Positions 51,895 to 60,838 of a stretch of DNA of 64,000 bases are shown here, piece by piece. Numbering within the stretch: the stretch's first letter is position 1; each line of letters opens with the position of its first letter. The DNA is from Croceivirga sp. (GTDB lineage Bacteria; Bacteroidota; Bacteroidia; Flavobacteriales; Flavobacteriaceae). The stretch is from positions 55,911 to 119,910 of the forward strand of contig JANQKR010000014.1 in NCBI GenBank assembly GCA_028281025.1, in the 5' to 3' direction. Made by a program: the position numbers and the translations under genes. The notes beneath the pieces are model-generated. The model made no database searches. It had not been told where the DNA came from and was given only the letters and a program-made list of their open reading frames with translations.

Positions 51895-52505
51895 CCCCTT
51901 TCCTTCCGATAAATATTGGGCAATGCTATCCCAAATTTTACGGCCAGTAAGCGCAATATAATTACAACAAGGATTGCCAAGGTATAGCTATACTTCTCGG
52001 GAACCTTAAGAAGGTTGAACAAAAAATAACTTGCCCCTCCCAAAATACAGGCCGTAGCATAGATTTCCTTTCGGAAGATCACGGGAATCTCATTACATAA
52101 AATATCTCGGATCACACCACCAAAACTTGCGGTCATGGTGCCCAGTGCAATACACATTACAGGTAGCAATCCCGCTTCCAGGCCTTTTTCGAGACCAATT
52201 AGGGTAAACAAACCTATACCTAGGGTATCGAACAGGAACAGGGACTTTCGCAAATATTTCAATCGACTTGCAAACAGCACGGCAAAAACAACGGTAATCC
52301 CAATGGTAATCATATAAATGGCGTCGCGCATCCAGACCACCGGGGTATTTCCAATCATCAAATCCCGAAGTGTTCCTCCACCAATGGCCGTTACAAAAGC
52401 GATGATAAAGACCCCGAACAGATCCAGTTTTTTCTCCATGGCAACCAACACACCCGAAACGGCAAAGGCAATGGTACCCAATATATCCAACGTTTGGTAA
52501 AACAC
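51891..52505 (-). CDS. TRIC-family (UPF0126) cation channel protein
   Basis: A 204-residue membrane protein with seven helices in two repeats, each with the GGGTLRD or GGVIRD signature: VTAIGGGTLRDLMIGNTPVVW near residue 38 and TASFGGVIRDILCNEIPVIF near 125. Prokaryotic members of this UPF0126/YadS family form trimeric potassium-permeable pores. The start is GTG 52505, since no ATG fits before the first helix. It overlaps the stop of the isomerase gene by four bases and follows the RDD gene by three bases on the same strand. Confidence 0.92.
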   Translation of the reverse strand: MFYQTLDILGTIAFAVSGVLVAMEKKLDLFGVFIIAFVTAIGGGTLRDLMIGNTPVVWMRDAIYMITIGITVVFAVLFASRLKYLRKSLFLFDTLGIGLFTLIGLEKGLEAGLLPVMCIALGTMTASFGGVIRDILCNEIPVIFRKEIYATACILGGASYFLFNLLKVPEKYSYTLAILVVIILRLLAVKFGIALPNIYRKERG

Positions 52506-52508
52506 AAT

Positions 52509-53225
52509 TTAAAGCTTTTGGGTATAGTAGTTGTAATCCTTGATGACCACATCCACAAATTCGATGGGTTTTATAGTGGTAGTAACATCCATCACCTCCT
52601 TTAATCGCTTATCCAGGGAAACAATAACATTATGGTCGCCATTTTTCTTCGCCTTTTCATAGAGCTCCTTTACGGTCTGTATCTCGCTATCGCTAAAAAC
52701 AGTGACTTGGGGAAATTGGGGCCTGTAATCATTTGGGATTTCCTTCAATAGGGTATCCTTTAGTTGGATCCGCTGTCGTTCACTAATTACCGTGGTCCCC
52801 GCTGCAATATCACCAATCCGCTGACCATTGCCCCGTATCAAAATAGTAACAACGGCCGCTGCCCCAGAAGTTAGGCTTACATCAATGATCCTTAAAATCC
52901 ATCGGACAAAATAGTTCCCAAAATTGGGTTTGGAGCCGTCCAGTTTTACAACCCTAAGGTTCATTAACCCTTTTCCAATGGTCTTGCCATCGGTCAAGGT
53001 CTCAAATAAGAGATAGTACAAAAACGAGGGAAGTGTGACGACTAGATAGAGTGCCCAAAGGGCATCAAAATCCACATTTAAATACACTAAAAATAAAACC
53101 GCCAATACCGTATAGACCACAATCACAAAACTATCAATAATATAGGCCAACATACGTTCCCCTAGATTGGAACTGTTTTGGTCTATAGTTACGTTTTGGG
53201 CAGTCTCTATTTGAAATTGGTTCAT
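52509..53225 (-). CDS. RDD-family membrane protein
   Basis: A 238-residue protein with about four membrane helices of the RDD fold (GERMLAYIIDSFVIVVYTVLAVLFL, then TLPSFLYYLLFETLTDGKTIGKGLMNLRVVKLDG). The two Asp/Arg elements expected in RDD proteins are visible, and the C-terminal part (LKDTLLKEIPNDYRPQFPQVTVFSDSEIQTVKELYEK) is cytoplasmic and helical. It diverges from the SpoIIM gene with only 36 bases between start codons. RDD proteins are usual partners of SpoIIM/MoxR/DUF58 clusters, which suggests joint work. The exact function is unknown. Confidence 0.9.
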   Translation of the reverse strand: MNQFQIETAQNVTIDQNSSNLGERMLAYIIDSFVIVVYTVLAVLFLVYLNVDFDALWALYLVVTLPSFLYYLLFETLTDGKTIGKGLMNLRVVKLDGSKPNFGNYFVRWILRIIDVSLTSGAAAVVTILIRGNGQRIGDIAAGTTVISERQRIQLKDTLLKEIPNDYRPQFPQVTVFSDSEIQTVKELYEKAKKNGDHNVIVSLDKRLKEVMDVTTTIKPIEFVDVVIKDYNYYTQKL

Positions 53226-53261
53226 TTTTTTGGTTTCTTTACAAACAAAGGCGCAAATTTA

Positions 53262-54239
53262 ATGCGAGAGGCGGCATTCGTAAAGCAAAATAAAAATAAA
53301 TGGGTTGCGTTCGAAGAGGCCCTAAACAGCAAAAGGGAATTGTCACCAGACCAACTTTCCGACCTCTATATTGAATTAACCGATCATCTAAGCTACGCCA
53401 AAACCTTTTACCCCGGTAGCAATACCCAACTTTATCTCAATTCAATTGCTTCACGAGCCCACCAAAAAATCTATAAGACAAAACGCGAATCCAAGAACCG
53501 TATTGTTACTTTTTGGAAAATAGAGTTCCCCAAAATGTTTTATGCACACCAACGGGAGTTGCTGATTTCCTTTTTGGTATTTACATTTTTCTGTTTTGTA
53601 GGCGCTTTTTCTGCGGCCAATGATGGGGATTTTGTACGTTCCATACTCGGAGATGGTTATGTGAACATGACTTTGGACAATATTGAAAAAGGGGACCCTA
53701 TGGCGGTATACAAACAAATGGGGGAATTCAATATGTTTTTGGGAATAACCATTAATAACATCAAAGTGGCATTATTTGCCTTTGCGTTGGGTATCTTTCT
53801 TGGAGTGGGTACCATTTGGGTCTTGCTCAGAAATGGTTTGATGCTGGGCAGTTTTCAATACTTCTTTCATGACAAAGGATTGCTCTGGGAATCTGCCAGA
53901 ACCATTTGGATCCATGGGACCATTGAAATATCCGTCATTATCCTAGCCGGCTGTGCGGGTTTGGTCATGGCAAATGGAATGCTGTTCCCCGGGACCTATA
54001 CCCGGTTGGAATCCTTTAAACGTGGCGTAAAGAATGGACTGAAAATAGTTGTGAGTACAATTCCGTTTTTCATCATTGCGGGATTTTTGGAAGGTTTTGT
54101 TACCCGACATACGGAAATGCCGGATTGGCTTGCGATAACCATAATTTTGGGGTCTTTGGGCTTAATAGTGTTTTATTATGTTATTTATCCCTATCAACTA
54201 AATAAAAAAAACAACCATGGACAGCACTCCTTACATTGA
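53262..54239 (+). CDS. SpoIIM-domain membrane protein
   Basis: A 325-residue protein of the stage II sporulation protein M superfamily, which occurs widely outside spore formers. The first 90 residues are cytoplasmic and helical (MREAAFVKQNKNKWVAFEEALNSKRELSPDQLSDLYIELTDHLSYAKTFYPGSNTQLYLNSI), then come about five membrane helices with the conserved NNIKVALFAFALGIFLG and WIHGTIEISVIILAGCAGL. The track start at 53178 extends into the divergent RDD gene and is rejected. It begins the five-gene run leading to MoxR and DUF58 and overlaps the next gene by 23 bases. Confidence 0.9.
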   Translation: MREAAFVKQNKNKWVAFEEALNSKRELSPDQLSDLYIELTDHLSYAKTFYPGSNTQLYLNSIASRAHQKIYKTKRESKNRIVTFWKIEFPKMFYAHQRELLISFLVFTFFCFVGAFSAANDGDFVRSILGDGYVNMTLDNIEKGDPMAVYKQMGEFNMFLGITINNIKVALFAFALGIFLGVGTIWVLLRNGLMLGSFQYFFHDKGLLWESARTIWIHGTIEISVIILAGCAGLVMANGMLFPGTYTRLESFKRGVKNGLKIVVSTIPFFIIAGFLEGFVTRHTEMPDWLAITIILGSLGLIVFYYVIYPYQLNKKNNHGQHSLH

Positions 54240-55095
54240 GTTTAAAAAACAACGGGAGCTTGGGGAAATCCTTACCGATTCCTTCAATTTTATAAAGTTT
54301 GAGTTTAAATCATTTTTTGGAACCCTTTTAAAAATTGTGGGACCTTACCTGTTTGCAACCATGGTTTTTTTAGGATTCTATTTTTATTCCTTTAATGGGC
54401 TTTTCAATTTTGATATACAATCCCAAGGACCAGAGATCAATCCCATACTTCTGATTACTGCATTGTTGGGACTAATGGTTTCTGCCATTGCCACCTATGG
54501 ACTTACACAGGCAACGGTACTGTTTTATATTAAATCCTATACCGATAACAAAGGGAAAATTGATTATGACCAAATAAAAAAAGAAGCTTACCAAAACTTC
54601 TGGAGTTTTATTGGACTTTCATTCCTTGTGGGATTGGCCATTACGGTCGGTTTGTTCCTTTGTATTATTCCCGGTATTTATCTCTACCCCCCTCTAATGT
54701 TGTCCTTTAGCATCCTGGTCTTTATGGGCAAAGGGGTGGGTGATTCCTTCCAATACGGATTTACCCTGATCAAGGATAACTGGTGGATAACCTTTGCAAC
54801 CCTTTTGGTCCTGGGAATTCTTATAGGCATAATAGGTTATATATTTCAAATTCCGGCAGTAATCTACCTATGGATCAAAATGGGGGTCTTTTCCGGTGAA
54901 ATGGATGCCGAGAGCATGGGAGGCGTTATCGACCCTATATATATTCTACTGAACATACTGGCCTATGCGGTCCAATTTATTCTACAGACCGTGTCCTTAG
55001 TGGCGGCGGCACTCATCTTTTTTGACCTCAATGAGAAGAAAAACTTTACGGGAACTTTTGAACGCATTCAAAATTTGGGAAAAAAAGAAGAATAG
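54217..55095 (+). CDS. Polytopic membrane protein of the MoxR/DUF58 cluster
   Basis: A 292-residue protein with about six membrane helices. The cytoplasmic N-terminus reads FKKQRELGEILTDSFNFIKFEFKSFFGTLLK, and the central part has LFLCIIPGIYLYPPLMLSFSILVFMGKGVGDSFQYGFTLIKDNWW, similar to DUF975/GlpM-like integral proteins that precede DUF4129 in Bacteroidota clusters. The family name is uncertain. It overlaps SpoIIM and lies three bases before the DUF4129 gene, so translation is coupled. The role is presumably structural within a membrane complex. Confidence 0.78.
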   Translation: MDSTPYIEFKKQRELGEILTDSFNFIKFEFKSFFGTLLKIVGPYLFATMVFLGFYFYSFNGLFNFDIQSQGPEINPILLITALLGLMVSAIATYGLTQATVLFYIKSYTDNKGKIDYDQIKKEAYQNFWSFIGLSFLVGLAITVGLFLCIIPGIYLYPPLMLSFSILVFMGKGVGDSFQYGFTLIKDNWWITFATLLVLGILIGIIGYIFQIPAVIYLWIKMGVFSGEMDAESMGGVIDPIYILLNILAYAVQFILQTVSLVAAALIFFDLNEKKNFTGTFERIQNLGKKEE

Positions 55096-55098
55096 TCC

Positions 55099-55836
55099 AT
55101 GTTTAAAAATCTTCTTGTTGCCGTCCTACTTTCACTTCCGGTTTTAAGCCTGGGCCAAAAAGATACCACCCAAGTTAGGTATGATAATCAAAATTTGACG
55201 ATCATAGAGATTTCGAAAGCAGATTTGGAGCCGTTCAAAAAGGATGAAAAGTACAATTATGAAATGGAAAAAAAGGATAATTCCTGGTGGGAAGCCATTA
55301 AAAACTGGTTTTATAACATTTTAAGGCGGTTTTTTGAATGGTTGTTTGGTGTAGAATCCGCCCCAAACTATATTACCGCATTTCTTAAATACCTCCCCTA
55401 TCTACTTCTTGGATTTTTGTTGTTTCTCATTATCCGATTTTTCATAAAGGCCAATACCAAAAACATCCTGTTTTCCAAAGCCAATGAAAATACGGTTATC
55501 CTTTCGGAGGAAGAACAAATCATAAAAACCGCAAATATTCAGGCCATGATACAAAAAGCACTTGAAGAACACAACTATCGTTTGGCCATTAGATACTACT
55601 ATCTGTTCCTACTAAAAATGTTGACGGAACGGGAATTGATCCATTGGGAATTACAAAAGACCAACAATGATTACATGGGGGAACTTTCCAATTCTAAATT
55701 GGCACCGCTTTTCAAAAGGGTCACTTTACTCTACGATCATATTTGGTATGGGGAATTTCAAATAGACGCACAGGGGTATCATAGGGCCAAGGACCGTTTT
55801 GACCAACTAAAACAATCCATAACCGCCAATGCTTAA
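55099..55836 (+). CDS. DUF4129 membrane protein
   Basis: A 245-residue protein with a signal peptide (LLVAVLLSLPVLSLGQ), a periplasmic linker with a tryptophan-rich segment (DNSWWEAIKNWFYNILRRFFEWLFG), one membrane helix (LPYLLLGFLLFLIIRFFI, about 95-112) and a cytoplasmic DUF4129 domain (ALEEHNYRLAIRYYYLFLLKMLTERELIHWELQKTNNDYMGEL to the end). DUF4129 proteins are recurrent partners of MoxR ATPases, often fused to transglutaminase domains, which is not so here. It overlaps the DUF4350 gene by eight bases. Confidence 0.9.
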   Translation: MFKNLLVAVLLSLPVLSLGQKDTTQVRYDNQNLTIIEISKADLEPFKKDEKYNYEMEKKDNSWWEAIKNWFYNILRRFFEWLFGVESAPNYITAFLKYLPYLLLGFLLFLIIRFFIKANTKNILFSKANENTVILSEEEQIIKTANIQAMIQKALEEHNYRLAIRYYYLFLLKMLTERELIHWELQKTNNDYMGELSNSKLAPLFKRVTLLYDHIWYGEFQIDAQGYHRAKDRFDQLKQSITANA

Positions 55837-57043
55837 AAAGGGAAGGTCATATATTGGTATTGGTGTCCTGGCACTTGTCCTGCTTCTGGTGTTTGAATAT
55901 AACAAACCCAAACAGATCAATTGGTTTCCTTCCTATGTAAGTACCCATACCATCCCCTATGGGACCAAGGTGTACAATGATCTTTTACCCTTGGTCTTTC
56001 CACAGGCGCAACAGGTCTATAGAACACCTTTTGAATTTCTTTCCCGAGCCGATACCTTGACCGGCACGTATATTTTCATAAATGAACGTATTGAATTTGG
56101 CAAAACCGATCTATCGGAATTATTGTCCTGGACCAGGGAAGGCAACCATCTCTTTATGGCATCGGAATCCTTTGAAAAGGAATTGCTCGACACCTTAAAC
56201 TTGCATACGTCAAGTATCTATGATATGAATGCGGTTACCCCGGTGTTTAAACACCATCTTGTAAATAAGAGGGCAAGGGCAAACGATATCCCCTTTGATA
56301 GGGATTATTACACTTCCATTTTCAGTGAGCTGGATACGATAAATAGTGTGGTCCTGGCCGAAGTGCTGGTAAAAAATGACAGCACCAAAACCGAAAACAA
56401 AGGGATAAGCGTGGTACAGCAAGCATTTGGCAAAGGAAAGATAACATTATCCACTTTTCCAGAGGCGTTCACCAATTATTTTATGCTCAAAGATGAAAAC
56501 CGCAGCTATACTACCGGTTTAATGGCCTACATAGATTCTTCCAAGCCGGTTTATGTGGACAATCACCATAAGGCAGGAAAGACTTTTTATACATCTCCCA
56601 TGTACCTCTTTTTGAACACCAAAGAGCTAAGGTGGGCCTATTATTTAGTCCTAATTGGTGCGTTGCTGTACATTGTGTTTGAAGGAAAGCGAAAACAAAG
56701 GGCCATTAAAGTAGTGAAACCCCTGAAAAACCAGACCTTGGCCTTTACCAGGACCATTGCAAATATGTATTTTGAAAACAATAGGCAGAATGAAATCGCC
56801 AACCACAAAATTCAGTACTTCCTGGATTATGTCCGGACCCGTTTTCACCTGGTCACGGAAAAAATAGATTTCCAATTCCATCATAGCCTGGCCCTGCGAA
56901 GCAATCATTCCAAAGAAGAGGTAAAAGCTCTGTTCAGTCAATTCCAAGATATCCAAAGGACAAGTAAGGTAACCAATCAACAATTAGAAAAGTTAGAACG
57001 TAACATACAAGATTTTAAAGCCAAAGCAGATGGAAAACAATGA
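55829..57043 (+). CDS. DUF4350 membrane protein
   Basis: A 404-residue protein with an N-terminal helix (SYIGIGVLALVLLLVFEY), a periplasmic region of about 240 residues (YVSTHTIPYGTKVYNDLLPLVFPQAQQVYRTPFEF), a second membrane helix (LRWAYYLVLIGALLYIVFEG, about 270-288) and a cytoplasmic helical tail. The periplasmic part resembles a glutamine-amidotransferase-like/GldG-type sensor fold, as in the DUF4350 family, without evident catalysis. The tail ends in a coiled-coil-like VTNQQLEKLERNIQDFKAKAD. It overlaps moxR by 14 bases. Confidence 0.86.
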   Translation: MLKKGRSYIGIGVLALVLLLVFEYNKPKQINWFPSYVSTHTIPYGTKVYNDLLPLVFPQAQQVYRTPFEFLSRADTLTGTYIFINERIEFGKTDLSELLSWTREGNHLFMASESFEKELLDTLNLHTSSIYDMNAVTPVFKHHLVNKRARANDIPFDRDYYTSIFSELDTINSVVLAEVLVKNDSTKTENKGISVVQQAFGKGKITLSTFPEAFTNYFMLKDENRSYTTGLMAYIDSSKPVYVDNHHKAGKTFYTSPMYLFLNTKELRWAYYLVLIGALLYIVFEGKRKQRAIKVVKPLKNQTLAFTRTIANMYFENNRQNEIANHKIQYFLDYVRTRFHLVTEKIDFQFHHSLALRSNHSKEEVKALFSQFQDIQRTSKVTNQQLEKLERNIQDFKAKADGKQ

Positions 57044-58013
57044 TTTGAATTTTGATAGCCGTATTCCACTTACGGAACTCAACGAATCGGTGAATCTAAT
57101 AAAAGGGGAACTGGGAAAAGTAATTATTGGGCAACAGAATTTTATGGAATTGCTCATTGTTTCCCTGTTGGTAGATGGCCACGTTTTGATAGAGGGTGTT
57201 CCCGGTATCGCCAAGACCATTACTGCAAAGCTTTTTGCCAAAACCCTGAAGACCGGTTTCAATCGTATTCAGTTCACTCCGGATTTAATGCCAAGTGATA
57301 TTCTGGGTACTTCGGTGTTCAATGTAAAGGAATCGGATTTTGAGTTCAAAAAAGGACCTATATTTTCCAATATCATTTTGATTGATGAGATCAACCGGGC
57401 TCCTGCCAAAACACAGGCCGCACTTTTTGAAACGATGGAGGAAAGGCAAGCTACCGTTGATGGGACCACCTACAAAATGGCCAATCCGTTCATGGTCCTG
57501 GCAACACAAAATCCCATTGAACAGGAAGGCACCTATTCCTTACCTGAAGCGCAACTGGACCGTTTTCTTTTTAAGATAAAAGTAGATTATCCCTCTGTGG
57601 AGGAAGAAGTGGAAATAATTCAAACCCATCATGAGCGAAAATCGATAGCACCAACTGAATTGGTAAAACCCATACTCTTACCTAAAAAATTGGAGGACTA
57701 TAAAAACAATGTACACCATGTCCTGGTAGAGGAAAAAATAATACGATACATAGCGGAAATCATCTCAAGAACACGCAATCATCCCCATTTGTACCTTGGG
57801 GCATCACCAAGGGCGTCCATTGCGGCAATGCATGTTGCCAAGGCATTTGCGGCCATTAATGGGCGGGATTTTGTAATACCCGAAGATGTTAAAAAGGCCT
57901 TGCCACCAATTCTAAACCATAGAATTATTCTGACCCCGGAACGTGAAATGGAAGGGATGACCACGGAGAACGTTATCGGAATGATCGTAGAATCGGTGGA
58001 AATACCCCGCTAA
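57030..58013 (+). CDS. MoxR-family AAA+ ATPase
   Basis: A 327-residue AAA+ protein of the MoxR clade, which chaperones the assembly or metal loading of partners. Walker A is GVPGIAKTITAKLFAKTL near 51, Walker B is ILIDEINRAPAKTQAALFETMEERQ near 116, sensor 1 is VLATQNPIEQEGTYSLPEAQLDRF, and the lid is ASPRASIAAMHVAKAFAAINGRDFVIPEDVKK. It is a soluble protein. It lies between DUF4350 and DUF58 genes with overlaps on both sides, the standard arrangement. The target is probably the DUF58 vWA-like protein encoded next. Confidence 0.94.
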   Translation: MENNDLNFDSRIPLTELNESVNLIKGELGKVIIGQQNFMELLIVSLLVDGHVLIEGVPGIAKTITAKLFAKTLKTGFNRIQFTPDLMPSDILGTSVFNVKESDFEFKKGPIFSNIILIDEINRAPAKTQAALFETMEERQATVDGTTYKMANPFMVLATQNPIEQEGTYSLPEAQLDRFLFKIKVDYPSVEEEVEIIQTHHERKSIAPTELVKPILLPKKLEDYKNNVHHVLVEEKIIRYIAEIISRTRNHPHLYLGASPRASIAAMHVAKAFAAINGRDFVIPEDVKKALPPILNHRIILTPEREMEGMTTENVIGMIVESVEIPR

Positions 58014-59344
58014 TGCAATTCCTTAAATCATTTTACATACACAATCGCCTTTTTTGGTATATCGCTTTACTGGTCGCCGGTTTTGTGCTTTCCTATTGGT
58101 TTCATTTTTTATACCCGATTTGCTGGATAGGCACTTTTGTCCTCCTTGCGCTTTTTTTTGTGGACAGCTACCTCCTGTATCGCACAAAGGATGCTGTAAC
58201 GGCCAGGCGTGAAGTTCCCAAAAAGCTTTCCAATAGCGATTATAATACCATAGAAATCCATTTCTCCGTCAAGTATCCCTTTACGGTCGAAGTGGAACTC
58301 ATAGACGAGCTACCCGAACAATTCCAGAAACGTGATTTCCTACATCGAACTTTTACGAAAAAGGAGGTTAAAAATCAGTATCAATATACCGTCCGTCCCG
58401 TGGAACGTGGTGCATATGTCTTTGGCCATCTAAATGTTTATGCCTCTTCCCCACTAGGTATTGCCAAAAGGAGGTTTACTTTTGAAAAGGACAGGATGGC
58501 CCCGGTGTATCCCAGTATCATCCAGATGCAACAATATGATTTTTTGGCCATTGGCAACCGCCTTACCGAGCTGGGATTGAAAAAAATCCGTAGGATAGGC
58601 CATACCCAGGAATTTGAACAGATAAAGGAATACGTTGTGGGCGATGATTTTAGAACCATCAATTGGAAAGCGTCCGCCAAAAAGAGCCAGTTGATGGTCA
58701 ATCAATACCAAGACGAAAAATCGCAGCCCATTTATTCCATTATCGACTCGGGAAGGGTTATGAAAATGCCATTCAACGGACTTAAATTACTGGATTACGC
58801 CATTAATTCCACTTTGGCATTTTCCAATGTAGCCCTTAAAAGAAATGACAAAACCGGGATGTTGACCTTCTCCAAAAAGGTAGAAAACTTTGTACCCGCT
58901 GCACAGAAAATCACCCATTTAAATTTTATACTGGAAACCTTGTACAATATCGGAACAGACTTTAGCGATTCCGATTTTGGCCATCTATATGCCCATGTCA
59001 AAAGAAAACTCAACCATAGGAGCCTATTGTTGCTCTACACCAATTTTGAGCATATTTCTGCCCTAAAAAGACAATTGCCCAATCTCCTGGCATTGGCAAA
59101 ACAACATGTTTTGGTGGTCATATTTTTTGAGAACACCGAATTGGAAAAACTGGTCACGGTCAATGCAGAGGATATACAAAGCATTTACCATAAGACCATT
59201 GCGGAAAAATTCATTTTGGAAAAGCGATTAATGCAAAAAGAACTCCATAAGTATGGTATTCAAACCATTTTGACAAGGCCTGGGAATTTGACCATCAATA
59301 CCATTAACAAGTACTTGGAAATCAAGGCGAGGGGATTACTGTAA
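58013..59344 (+). CDS. DUF58 (vWA-like) protein
   Basis: A 443-residue protein with two N-terminal membrane helices (WYIALLVAGFVLSYWF and WIGTFVLLALFFVDSYLL) and a DUF58 domain. The signature VGDDFRTINWKASAKKSQLMVNQYQDEKS is at about residues 213-240. The following vWA-like domain reads IIDSGRVMKMP in place of the DxSxS metal site, so the MIDAS is incomplete or altered. DUF58 proteins are partners of MoxR ATPases. The start codon shares a base with the moxR stop. Its end overlaps the convergent YfiM-like gene by nine bases. Confidence 0.92.
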   Translation: MQFLKSFYIHNRLFWYIALLVAGFVLSYWFHFLYPICWIGTFVLLALFFVDSYLLYRTKDAVTARREVPKKLSNSDYNTIEIHFSVKYPFTVEVELIDELPEQFQKRDFLHRTFTKKEVKNQYQYTVRPVERGAYVFGHLNVYASSPLGIAKRRFTFEKDRMAPVYPSIIQMQQYDFLAIGNRLTELGLKKIRRIGHTQEFEQIKEYVVGDDFRTINWKASAKKSQLMVNQYQDEKSQPIYSIIDSGRVMKMPFNGLKLLDYAINSTLAFSNVALKRNDKTGMLTFSKKVENFVPAAQKITHLNFILETLYNIGTDFSDSDFGHLYAHVKRKLNHRSLLLLYTNFEHISALKRQLPNLLALAKQHVLVVIFFENTELEKLVTVNAEDIQSIYHKTIAEKFILEKRLMQKELHKYGIQTILTRPGNLTINTINKYLEIKARGLL

Positions 59345-59818
59345 TCGCTCCAAACCCAAAACCTCTGCAGGAAGCGATAAGGCCAGAAGCGTAGGTTCCC
59401 TTTCTTCCTGTAGGAGTTGCTCCAAACGGAGCATTTGGTCAAAAGTCCTGGTATCCTTAAAAAGAGTGACCGCCGTATTCTTTTTTCGCCTGCCCTTTTT
59501 ATGGTCCGTAAAAATATCTATGGTAACACCAACAGTGACCCCTCCCAAAATGGTTGCCAACAGATCATCATTGTCCCAACCATTTTCGCGTTGGCCTGCA
59601 TCAACCGCCTCTTTTCCCAGTCCAATAAGTGAACTCCCACCAATGGCACCTGCAAAAGTCCACCAACGGTTCCCATCAGAGATTTGTTTGGCTATTCCTG
59701 CCCCGGCAAGACCAAACAGGTTGCCTCCGACAAAATGTAATACCTTGTCCCTTTCCACCTGCGCATTCACACCATGTAGAACGGCTACAAACAGTAGACT
59801 TACAAACACTTTCTTCAT
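59336..59818 (-). CDS. YfiM/DUF2279-like exported protein
   Basis: A 160-residue protein with a signal peptide (VFVSLLFVAVLHGVNAQ). The mature part begins VERDKVLHFVGGNLFGLAGAGIAKQ and has AGAIGGSSLIGLGKEAVDAGQRENGWDNDDLLATILGGVTVGVTIDIF, the DKxxHF/KExxD/GWDxxDL pattern of the YfiM/DUF2279 family. A C-terminal extension of about 50 residues (HKKGRRKKNTAVTLFKDTRTFDQMLRLEQLLQEEREP) is not part of the usual domain. The function is unknown, probably an envelope protein. It is convergent with DUF58 and overlaps it by nine bases. Confidence 0.8.
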   Translation of the reverse strand: MKKVFVSLLFVAVLHGVNAQVERDKVLHFVGGNLFGLAGAGIAKQISDGNRWWTFAGAIGGSSLIGLGKEAVDAGQRENGWDNDDLLATILGGVTVGVTIDIFTDHKKGRRKKNTAVTLFKDTRTFDQMLRLEQLLQEEREPTLLALSLPAEVLGLERLQ

Positions 59819-59886
59819 TGCCCGGTAAAGATAACCAAGGATCGTCAGGACGGGTATTTATTCGATGAAATGCAGGTTTAGCAGAT

Positions 59887-60834
59887 TTACAATCCAATAT
59901 GGCTTATGGTCCTTTTGGCTGCTTCAAAGTCCGCTACCAGATCCTTAATTATTGCAGCAGCCGGCTTTATATCATGGATTAAGGCGGAAACTTGTCCTAT
60001 CTCTAGTTCTCCATTTTCCAAATCGCCCTCAAACATACCCTTTTTGGCGCGCCCCCTCCCCAATAATTGCTTGAGCTCTTCTATTGATGCCCCCTCTTCA
60101 TATGCTTGTTGTACCTGAAGATAAAATTGGTTCTTTATAAGACGTACGGGAGCCAATTCCTTTAAGGTGAGTTGGGTATCCCCTTCTTTGGCACCAACGA
60201 CAACTTCCTTGAATGCCTGATGTGAAGAAGCTTCCAAAGTGGCCACAAATCGACTTCCCACCTGTACTCCATCAGCACCCAAGACCATTGCCGCCAACAT
60301 TTGCTTTCCATTGGCGATACCTCCCGCAGCAATCAATGGAATATGGATTTGCTCCTTTACGGCTGGAATCAACACAAAAGAGGTTGTCTCGTCCCGTCCA
60401 TTATGTCCTCCGGCCTCAAAACCTTCTGCCACAACGGCATCCACACCAGCTTCTTGTGCCTTTAGGGCAAACTTTACACTGCTGACCACATGCACAACCG
60501 TTATTCCATGTGCTTTTAAAACAGGAGTCCAAGTCTTTGGATTGCCAGCCGAGGTAAAAACAATTTTTACTCCACCCTCAATAATAATATCCATGATTTC
60601 CTGCAAATCCGGATACAGCATGGGGACATTTACCCCAAAGGGTTTGTCAGTGGCCTTTTTACACTTTTGGATATGTTCACGGAGAACACTTGGGTACATA
60701 CTGCCTGCACCTAACAGTCCCAATCCCCCTGCATTGGAAACTGCCGAAGCCAAACGCCAGCCACTGGCCCAAACCATCCCGGCTTGGACAATGGGATATT
60801 GGATTCCAAGAAGCTTTGTGATCCTATTCTCCAA
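59887..60834 (-). CDS. Nitronate monooxygenase-family flavoprotein
   Basis: A 315-residue TIM-barrel FMN enzyme of the nitronate monooxygenase/2-nitropropane dioxygenase family. Motifs are RITKLLGIQYPIVQAGM at the start, FGVNVPMLYPD near 70, GVDAVVAEGFEAGGHNGRDETTSF near 132 (phosphate-binding), and IPLIAAGGIANGKQMLAAMVLGADGVQVGSRFVATLE. The catalytic residue expected after GG is His (AGGHNGRD). Some relatives are enoyl-ACP reductases of the FabK type, so the exact reaction is uncertain. The start appears to be TTG 60834, four bases after the mnmA stop on the same strand. Confidence 0.87.
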   Translation of the reverse strand: MENRITKLLGIQYPIVQAGMVWASGWRLASAVSNAGGLGLLGAGSMYPSVLREHIQKCKKATDKPFGVNVPMLYPDLQEIMDIIIEGGVKIVFTSAGNPKTWTPVLKAHGITVVHVVSSVKFALKAQEAGVDAVVAEGFEAGGHNGRDETTSFVLIPAVKEQIHIPLIAAGGIANGKQMLAAMVLGADGVQVGSRFVATLEASSHQAFKEVVVGAKEGDTQLTLKELAPVRLIKNQFYLQVQQAYEEGASIEELKQLLGRGRAKKGMFEGDLENGELEIGQVSALIHDIKPAAAIIKDLVADFEAAKRTISHIGL

Positions 60835-60838
60835 AATT

